This document shows positions 56,001-64,000 of a stretch of 64,000 nucleotides of DNA, one piece after another. The first letter of the stretch is position 1. Each line of letters begins with the position of its first letter. Position numbers and translations under genes: made by a program. The DNA is taken from assembly GCA_022813625.1 (NCBI GenBank), contig JAKLMB010000036.1:124001-188000 (forward strand), read 5' to 3'. The notes under the pieces are model-generated. The model saw only the letters and a list, made by a program, of their open reading frames with translations. It did not search any database and was not told where the DNA came from. The DNA comes from Aaosphaeria pasadenensis (taxonomy: Eukaryota > Ascomycota > Dothideomycetes > Pleosporales).

Positions 56001-57517
56001 AAGCCAGAGATTGAGATATGGTTAGCCCAATCTTTGGGTTTGGGAATAAGAGCAGGAGACCTGCACAATGTTAGTATTCTCAACATACGGCGCGGTACGG
56101 AGGGGCCTACCAGCAATATGTGTGTGGGATCTTGAGCCTGTTCAGCATGCCTGGCGCCCAGATCATGCTAACAGGATCCAGTCCGAGGCTGTCTTTGCGG
56201 AATTTATTAATTAGATCCCCGAGACCTTGCCATGTCAACATCTCAACCAATGTATAGGAGATGTAATTTGTTAAGCTCGCATCAGCATTTGAGTCAGTGA
56301 TGTTTGCCAATGGGTGCGGGAACTGCTGTGTTGGAGACCATGGCATACTGTTTGAATATCTTAGCACAGTATCCCGACAATGGTGATGGTGAACCTACGT
56401 GAACATTATATGTAGCGGTATTCCAAGTTTCTCGGCACAATGTATGTGACCGAAACTCGGTGGGTTCGCAATGATCACATCCGCAACGAACGGCTTCTTC
56501 ATCTCTTCTGGCAAATCCTCTTCGACGCCCATCCACTCTTCTACGCTCTGCTTCAGGGGATCGACACCCATACCATTACCTGATTCGATGCACGACCTCC
56601 AGGTACCACGCAAAATCTCGGCGATGCCTTTCCTTCTCTTGCCAACATCGCCGCTGCGCAAGGTGTCAAAGCCGGGCATAAGGCCGGGATTCTTGACCAT
56701 GAATGCCATGAGCTCTGCAGGGTCTCCGCCGATACTGAAGAATTCCAAGCCGTTCTCCGTCACAAAGTCCTTAAAGGTAGGATGGGTAGCTAACCGCACG
56801 CGATGTCCATATGTCTCTTTTAGCACCTTTCCTAGCGCGACGAATGGTTGTACGTCTCCTCTGCTGCCGACTACGTGTATGACTACATTCATTTGTGGGG
56901 GAGGTTCTTGCGTAGGGCTGCCACCGAGAGATTCAGGGATGTATGCGGGGGGAGGCGCTGCCTCATTTTGTACCTGCGTCAATTGTCGTTGAAGTTGTGG
57001 TGCGAATATCTGGGTTAGTCGACGCGACTTTTGACAGATTCGAATATTGACACGACCATCGTCGGTGACAATAGCATTGGTGCCAAGCTCATTGTTATCT
57101 TCTGAGATCTGTCCGGGGAGTTCGGTGTAGGCTGGCGGAGGCTGATCGGGTGTCTCTTCTGCGGAAGGTACTTCGTCTCGTGGATTTTGACTAGAATGAA
57201 TGTGCACGTTATTTCTTTCCATAAATATCAGCTCAGGTCACTGTATCGTTGTGGCAGATTGCATACCCTGAAGGCGTTGTGACTGTGGGCATTGGCGGGC
57301 GCCTTTGGCCGTCTGTAGACGAGTCTGTGGCAGCTGTTCGCCCCGCTGGCAATGTCTCGGACTGGATCTGCTGTTCTCTCATATTTGAGGGTGTGATAGA
57401 ATCTGGACGGTCGCCAGGAAGCTCTGCAGCTCCTCTGGTGGAGGACATGGACGGGCGGGGTGCATTATCGAGGTTCGCGTCATTCCCCTCCTGTGGCGGT
57501 TGAGGAGGGTTCGTCAT
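53052..57517 (-). CDS. Sterol-glucosyltransferase-type protein with PPAY motifs and UIM-like array
   Basis: Five exons (57517-57267, 57190-56399, 56347-56111, 56060-54509, 54458-53052) close exactly to 1,412 residues. The N-terminus is disordered with two PPPAY motifs (about residues 101-105 and 163-167). A GT28-type N-lobe follows (about 185-320, VVIHVVGSRGDVQPFVALGK), then the nucleotide-sugar lobe with FGSIVV and VVHHGGAGTTAAGISAGKP (about 540). This is the UGT51/sterol 3-beta-glucosyltransferase family, but the PH and GRAM domains of Atg26 are absent. Next come a Ser-rich linker, a conserved GVGFVKGVGRGIAGVPLRF segment also known from related fungal proteins, and four UIM-like helices (about 53519-53815) with the L-x-x-A-x-x-x-S core, such as EELLARAIRASVAEL. 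Substrate and role are inferred. Confidence 0.88.
53519..53815 (-). other. Region coding four UIM-like ubiquitin-interacting motifs
   Basis: In N-to-C order: ELEAAIAASVAET (about 53740-53815), EELLARAIRASVAEL (about 53653-53715), EEALQRAINASIEEA (about 53588-53635) and EMIEETLRQSMLDS (about 53519-53560). Each has acidic residues before a hydrophobic-xx-Ala-xxx-Ser core as in UIM helices. The fourth is least typical, with Thr for Ala. Confidence 0.7.
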
Positions 57518-59482
57518 CGTGTTGTAGTGGCGCACTGGGGTATCATGGGTAAGAAAACACAAACAAATGGAGGGAGGTTGGGGTTTCGCAAGAGTGTGTA
57601 AATGCAAATATTGAAGTTATCGAAGAAGCGAAGAAATAAAGGCTGTAGGCTAAGAAATGTAAATTGTTTTGGGGGGCAGGCTGTCTTTTTGGGTGTTTGT
57701 TCAGAATAGGTACAATTGCAGGCCAGAATCGAGGGGACCGGTTGATGCGCCATGACATGCGCTCAGGCCGACAGGGATCTCTGTTCGCGCTAAGGTCAAT
57801 TACAGACCTCTGATTGGTTCAATGAGATCTCGAAACTTGAACTCTAAACCAACTACGATATCTGCGTCATCAACCTAAGCAACACCAGCCGATTACTTTT
57901 GCTTAGAGGCGGACGTATCCATTCTGTCCGTCTATGCCTAACCAGTATCATACACACGCCATGGGCTGGGCTTTTCTACGCATCATCACCTCGTAGTTTT
58001 TGCAACTCTCCCCCGAGTGTAGCTGCGGGATGCTAGGCCAGGTACCTGCCGGTAGAACGTGAGGTACGCACCGGTTTGACCCGCACCCCACTGATCCATT
58101 CTTGTTGGCAAATCCCATCTCTTCCAATCGTATTGTTGTTCATTTGCAAGTATGTTGACCGTACTCGTATAGTATACGCGCCAGGGTCCAGCAAGTTCGC
58201 GTAACTTGAATCAGGGACCGAGATACTTTGAGGCTGTTGTGTAGCTGCGCCACAGGTGCTTGCGAATACCTAGCCTACCAAATCGCTGACGACCAACAAA
58301 TGTTCAAGCGCGGTTGTCAATTATCAGAGTCTGTGACCTTGTGCGGATCCCAGGGGTTGAACATGCCCATCCAACAAGGCGGCTGCGAAGCGCGATGGAC
58401 ATCTTTACGTCCAATGAGCAAATTGCCACAATAACCTGGCCACTTCTCGCTTTGATGTCGCGAAGCCACGATTCTCATGCAACTAAGATTGATCCGTATG
58501 TCAGACTAAGACAGTCGCACTTTCAGGACGTCTTGCTACTCTTGCTTTAAGCACTGAATTCTATATCTGCTCAGAGTGAGGAGATGATTTCGCGGGCAGC
58601 CATTGTGACGGAATCTCATGCCTTGAAGGTTGATACTTAACATCGGGATACAGCACAGCAGGCATGATGACCTGATCAAAGAACTAAATAAAATAGTTTA
58701 CTCTACCGATCGATCCTTCCCGTTGTCTGCTCGGTGCTATTCGCAATGGTCCTATCGTCGAAGGTTCAACAATTACATGGTTCCTTGCAAAGTCAAATAT
58801 ACGTTTGGCCTTACCATAAAAATCCTAAATGAGAATTATAGGAACATGTCATCTACAAACCGTAAATAGCTATCCAAAAGATAGGCCTAGCCAACCGTTG
58901 TTTGAAAATCTCCGATTTCTCTCATTACAAAGTCCATCATTCGCATTTCGGTTTGTAGGCGACTTTTTCACCCCTCCTCATGCAGCCTTGCTCATGGAAT
59001 AAGGTATTGGATTTCATGGCCCAGAAATGTGATGGAACGAAAAATATCACAGCATATCGTGCACTAACTCGAGCATGCATATAAACCACACCTTTCTCGG
59101 ATTTCACAGTCCAGATATGGCAATTTTAGTCTAGATGGAAATCTAGATGGCATGAATGAACCCCAGACGGGACTGGCCTTCTTGGAGCTATACCGTATTT
59201 GGTCCGCCCTAGCCCCTGGCTGGCTGAGTTGCCGCCCGCAACCCCAGCTGCCTCCAGCTGCAATCGAAAACATAACAATCCAGACCCATCACGAACCGAC
59301 ACGAATTGTTTAAATATTGAGAACCTGCACTACAGGTCCTTCCGCATAGATACATCCTTTTAGACCTCTTTTCCGCTGCTGTTCTGCGGTTGGCATAATC
59401 GACGTTCCGCCCTAGTAGTGCCATAACCACCTTCTGTGCTCTTCAGCTATAACAATATATTGTTCATATAATCCATAACGAA
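57518..59482. other. Intergenic, no gene recognised
   Basis: About 2 kb between divergently oriented genes (glucosyltransferase on minus, nuclease on plus), so both promoters lie here. Short open frames around 58230-58870 show no family features. The middle part (about 58600-58960) is rather AT-rich. Confidence 0.5.
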
Positions 59483-60522
59483 ATGAAAATCCGGCATCTA
59501 ACATCCATAAATCTATTCTTGGGCTTCTCATCAGCATGGAACACCGACGGTACGATAGTCGCAAGTGTGATTCACCACGTGACTAATAATCGCCAGTGCA
59601 TAATCAAATCGGATTCATGGCCGAGGAGTTTCTGAGTCCTTACACCGCTTCGATTCTCGGACAGATCCTCGAGCCTCAATACAACGGCTCGATAGGGCGA
59701 GCAGCAGCGTGGGCAGACGCATATGCGCACACACAAGAAGGCAGATTTTCCTACCAATGGCACTGGATCGACGTTCACGACAACCCACCATCCACGTGCA
59801 ACCTCAACTTCACACGGGACTGCGCGCCAGGAGGCTGCGTTGTATCCGCGATAGCGAACCAGACGAACATCCTGCGAGAATGCATTGCGGATGTTGAGAG
59901 TGGAGCTCTCACGGGGGGTACCAATCTGACTTGTTCGTATGCGTTGAAGTGGGTTTCGCATTTCTTTGGAGACATTGCGCAGCCTCTGCATGCGTCGGAA
60001 CGTGCTATTGGGGGGAACTTGTTCAATGTGACTTTTGGTGGGAAGATTGCGAGGCTTCATGCGGTATGCGAAACTTCATTCTCTCGATCGAATCGTACTC
60101 GAGACTAACGCGATGGACAGGTTTGGGACAAATGGATACCCTATACCGACGCCAACGTGACCGCATTCTCGACTCAATCCATTGACCCCTTCTTCACAGC
60201 GCTCGTCGCCCGAATCCGGGCAGATAAGTTCTTCGAGGCTCCTTATATGTGGCTGGCGTGCAGCGATCCCACTACCCCGACAGAATGTGCTACGCAGTGG
60301 GCACGCGAGAGCAACAAATGGACATGTGATTACGTCTACGGTAAGGTCGATCAAGAATCGGATCTTGCTACGAATGGATACACGGTCGGAGCATTTCCTA
60401 TTGTCGAACTTCAGATCAGCAAGGCGGCTCTGCGACTAGGGACATGGTTGAACAAGCTTGTGGGGACGCCAGAAACTTTTAAAAATGAGAAACAAATTGT
60501 GCTGGGGTCCACTACAGAATAG
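59483..60522 (+). CDS. Secreted S1/P1-type zinc nuclease
   Basis: Three exons (59483-59549, 59597-60063, 60121-60522) encode 289 residues. The first exon gives a signal peptide ending in SSA before Trp, and this Trp would be residue 1 of the mature enzyme, a zinc ligand in the family. The other ligands are visible: His in WNTDVHNQ, Asp in WADAYAH, His in WHWIDVHD, the HFFGDIAQPLH cluster, and His/Asp in ARLHAVWDKWI. The set is complete, so an active single-strand-specific nuclease with a trinuclear zinc site is predicted. It releases 5' nucleotides from RNA and single-stranded DNA outside the cell, often for phosphate or nitrogen scavenging. Paired Cys residues fit disulphides. The start ATG was chosen for the signal peptide. 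Second intron has an ACTAAC branch point. Confidence 0.92.
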
Positions 60523-61177
60523 GGAACCCATGATTGATCATTGCATCGCGTTTTTCTTAGCCATAGTATCTCATGAGGTGTTACCAAATTCTGTGCATTC
60601 GGTGTGAACTGTATCATAAATTGCATTGCACGCCTGTTGCATACACCTACCACATTTCCCCGCAAAACCATATACGGGCAATATAAGCGCAGGACATCAA
60701 ACCCCAGCACCTGCATGTCCATGCATCATGTATCCTGAACATCAGTTGTACTTCATCGAACCTCACAAACGACTTAAGAACACACAGTACCCGCCTGAAA
60801 GTTTTTCCAAGTCGAAAGCATGAGGATCCACTCAGCCCTGATCTACCGACCCCAACTCCCTTAGAAGCCCCCGTCCGCCGCGCCGCGCCAGCCACAGCAT
60901 CGGTGCCGGCGGAACCCCACATGGCAACGAAATCCCATCGGCACTGTGCATCATAGGTATTTGCAAAGCATGGCAGTAAGGGACGAAAATGGGAGGGGAG
61001 TGGGAGCTCCCCACATGCGAGTATATTATCTAGTGTATAACTGCCTACGCGTGATTTTAATCAGATCAAAGACACAATAAACTTCCCCAACAGCTTTGCG
61101 CGCGTTTTGTCTCATACATTTGCATCTTCTTTGAGACTTTGCAATTGCCCATATCGTTCGCCGTTAGCACATCCACC
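60523..61177. other. Intergenic
   Basis: About 650 bp between two plus-strand genes; promoter of the dioxygenase at its right end. Nothing else recognised. Confidence 0.5.
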
Positions 61178-62769
61178 ATGGCGTTCGACGAATTGAAGGA
61201 AAAAGTTACGCCAAAGGTACGTAACTATGCAAATGCCCCACATACCACCACCATTCCCCATCACGAAAGCCTTCTCCAATCTCCAATTCCTCCAAAACAC
61301 ACACCACGTGAACCCCAACTCCTCCAAATCCTCAGAAAGAATTACCCAAAAATATCAAGTTAAAAAAAAATGAAATCTAGGACACATCCCGCGAGACCTC
61401 ACCAAACTGCGGGACATCTCTCCCACAAAACGATGCCATACCCGCGGATCGCAAAGGGCTGCGCGAGTGGCAGGCGGAAGTCAATATCGACCGCGATGCG
61501 CAGATCAGGCTCACGAGGGTAACGCATATGCGGTATCAACATCCTGATTTGGAGGAGATTACTACGTTTTTGAAAGGTGCGTTGTGTTCTTTTCTAATCA
61601 CTCCTTTCGATGACCTTGTCTATTTTCTATCAGGAATGTATCGGGGAAAGAGAGGAAGCAGTTCATTGTATTGATTTACACAGCATGATCATGTGGTAGC
61701 TATATGGCACGCAAAACAAAATTTTAACAAGGATTGACTCCATATTAATTACATTTTAAGAAACTGCCCGGCTAACTTGATCTTCGAATTAGATTTCGGC
61801 ATGACGGTTGCGAAGAAGACAGACACGCAACGCTGGTTCAAAGGCTATGGCATAGATCCGTACGTATACTACGCCCAGAAGGGGGAGAAGAAGTTCCTCG
61901 GCGGCACATTCGAAGTCGCGAGCCATGCAGAACTTGAGAAGTATGTGTTTCCTACCTGTTACCTACGTCCCCATCCATAATATGAAAGGACACAAAGGGG
62001 ACAGTCTAACACACCAAACAGAGCCACAAAACTCGCCGGCGCATCACCAATCCTCGATCTAGCCTCCCCGTCCTCGGGCGCCAGTGCACCGGGCGGAGGC
62101 TCAATGGTGACGCTGACGGACCCAGAAGGCTTCCCGATTAACCTCATCCACGGCCAGACGAAGAGCGCCGGAGGTCCATTCCCAGAGGTCCTGACGACAA
62201 ACTACGAGACGCAGAAGCCGCGCGTCGCACGCTTCCAGCGCTTCAAGCCGGGGCCTGCAGCGGTGCACAAATTAGGGCACTACGGGCTCTGTGTGAAGGA
62301 TTTCCCCACGCAGCTGGATTGGTATGTGAGGACGTTCAATCTTGCGCCTACGGATTTCTTGTACGTGGAGAATGGCGATGGGGCGGACGATCCGGGAGGG
62401 AGGAAGGATGTAGCGGTGTTTTGCCATATCGATATTGGTGAAGAGTATACAGACCATCATACTTTCTTCATGTCTGGGAACCCGACGGCGCATGTTCACC
62501 ATTGTTCATTCGAGGTGCATGATTTTGATACGCAGAATTTGGGGCACGAGTGGTTGGCGGGGAAGGGGTATACGTCTGTATGGGGGGTTGGGAGACACAT
62601 TCTGGGGAGTCAGTTGTTCGACTACTGGTGGGACACTACCGGGAACATGGTGGAGCATTATGCGGATGGGGACCTGGTGAATGAGGATACGCCAGTTGGG
62701 TGGGGAAAGGCTGGCGATGAGAGTTTGGCGGTCTGGGGTCCTGAGGTACCAAGTTGGTTCTTGAATTAG
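61178..62769 (+). CDS. Extradiol ring-cleavage dioxygenase / glyoxalase (VOC) family protein
   Basis: Four exons (61178-61216, 61381-61576, 61793-61940, 62022-62769) give 376 residues, the usual size of two-module VOC extradiol enzymes. The first exon codes only 13 residues, and the first two introns are long for this window (164 and 216 nt). The N-terminal half is a glyoxalase-like fold (RVTHMRYQHPDLEEITTFLK). The C-terminal half carries the likely iron ligands: His in KLGHYGLCVKDF, His in AHVHHCSFEVHD and Glu in GNMVEHYADGD, the 2-His-1-Glu set of type I extradiol dioxygenases. Cytosolic catechol or related ring cleavage is likely; fungal relatives are often labelled metapyrocatechase or catechol 2,3-dioxygenase-like. 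The aromatic substrate cannot be read from sequence. Confidence 0.88.
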
Positions 62770-64000
62770 AGAACAAGAGAACAGAGTCCGAACAATCTGT
62801 CGAAGCCAGCGTCGATGAAGATACTATAAAGAAGTGAAAAGTAATGCCATGAAGCATGATCGACCAACGAGGATGCTTCTAGACGACGAATCATATATCA
62901 TTTTCGGGCAGGATCTGCCCAGACACCATCAATATATACCTAGATTGTATGTATGTGGCGCTATCCTTGTCAGTCGACATTTACCAAGATGAAAGCGAAT
63001 AAGATGGAGACCAATTGTAGAGATAAATCGAATTGTCGATCTGTGGGAGGGGTGATAATTGCACACCAAAGAATGAACATCTGGAATCATTTGACGAAAA
63101 TACCAGCCACGTGGTTCCTGTTCTACAAGAGCTGGGATATGTCATGATACACCTCGTCCAATCCAATGTCGAAGGGGGTGCAGAAAATGTGCTACGAGCA
63201 GATTGGCTCTTGTCATAAGCGTTCTCTTAATTCCAATAATGCGTGAATTGGATTCAATTTAGACTGCTCAAGGAATTCGGTTTGCTCCGCACCTGGCGGA
63301 TTTGTATTAACGTACAGAAATTATTGATCATTAGATCGTGGCAATTCACGATCTAGTGCTTCGAGGCTACCCTACCTGGTTAGGGCAGGGTACCACGCGG
63401 GAGGTGTCCAAACAGGAGGTCAGATAATAGTCCACAGCAGTCAAGGGAACCAGGCCCTGATATCTGGAACCCATGGGACTGATTTTCGGGCCTTGCCGAT
63501 ATAATTGGGGTGTCAGACCCATTCAAACATATCGCGCCTCTTACCGAGGCTTTAAACTCGCGGGGGTCCATCCAGTGGTGCCTGGTGAGTGGTGACCGAG
63601 CGGTAAAATCTCCAGAAAATAGATCTCAAAAAAACGGAGCTGACCATGATTGATTTCCTATTTCACATGCTTGCATTGCGTTGTAAGAAACCGCATATCA
63701 ATAACGCGAAAGGATTACCTTGGTTGCAGATAAAGGTATCCAAGACCAGTTAGATGTCAGATAAGTCATGGTGGACGGACAGGCATCCCGCGAATTGCCC
63801 AGGATGTTGTCAGGCGAAATCCGCGAATGAAATCGGGCATTTATCCAAATATGCCAGTCCAAGATAAGAATGTTGCAGAACCCTGGGCAACGAGCACATG
63901 CGCCTGGTGGATGTTTTGCACGATAGTCCCAGGGGTACAACATGAGAGTGCCGCCAACCTGGATGTTGGGGAGCAACAACGAAGTTTGCGCCCAGTAGAT
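62770..64000. other. Window end, no gene recognised
   Basis: About 1.2 kb. Scattered short frames only. A short GC-rich inverted repeat (TACCCT at 63368-63373, AGGGTA at 63387-63392, with nested CCTA/TAGG) could fold as a hairpin. A gene edge could begin beyond the window. Confidence 0.45.

Noticed and set aside
63368..63392. TTAGGG in a GC-rich inverted repeat, possible telomere relic
   Set aside because: Only one TTAGGG unit is present; no array.

Overview
The window is nuclear DNA of a filamentous ascomycete (Pezizomycotina; a leotiomycete-like relative is my best guess, from general protein flavour only). The evidence is many short introns (about 46-70 nt) with GT..AG ends and CTAAC/CTGAC-like branch points, compact single genes on both strands, and typical fungal families: Crh-type GH16, PhiA-like wall protein, S1/P1 nuclease, Ies4-like and STB6-like proteins. 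I see no operons, tRNA, rRNA or CRISPR, and no intact transposon.

Layout. 1-8 kb: a TfdA-type Fe(II)/2-oxoglutarate dioxygenase (minus) faces an UNC93-like transporter (plus) across an 0.8 kb divergent promoter, followed by an alpha-glucoside-type sugar permease; this looks like a small nutrient-use group. 8.7-12.3 kb: an orphan 202-residue protein and a tandem pair of secreted, membrane-tethered proteins derived from aspartic proteases that appear to lack the catalytic half. 13.2-16.3 kb: a 12-exon secreted protein resembling the C-terminal part of class V chitinases without the GH18 domain. 18-29.6 kb: mitochondrial PP2C phosphatase (Ptc5-like), RanBPM/Vid30 (GID1) homologue, Ies4-like INO80 subunit, and a basic hypothetical protein. 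32-39.8 kb: a PhiA-like secreted protein, a repeat-containing 709-residue protein with a GC-AG intron, an AT-rich island, and a 531-residue orphan. 41-47 kb: Crh-type cell wall transglycosylase and two hypothetical proteins. 48-57.5 kb: RMD5 (GID2) homologue, divergent from an STB6-like protein, then a 1,412-residue sterol-glucosyltransferase-type protein with N-terminal PPAY motifs and a C-terminal array of four UIM-like helices. 59.5-62.8 kb: S1/P1 nuclease and an extradiol (VOC) dioxygenase.

Themes. Two subunits of the GID/CTLH ubiquitin ligase (scaffold Vid30 and RING subunit Rmd5) lie about 24 kb apart on the same strand, and the glucosyltransferase carries both a likely ubiquitin-ligase docking motif (PPxY) and ubiquitin-binding motifs. 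Secreted cell-surface proteins (protease-like pair, chitinase-C-like, PhiA-like, Crh) are the other frequent class. Exon junctions were worked out by hand from splice consensus and reading-frame continuity; no transcript evidence was available.
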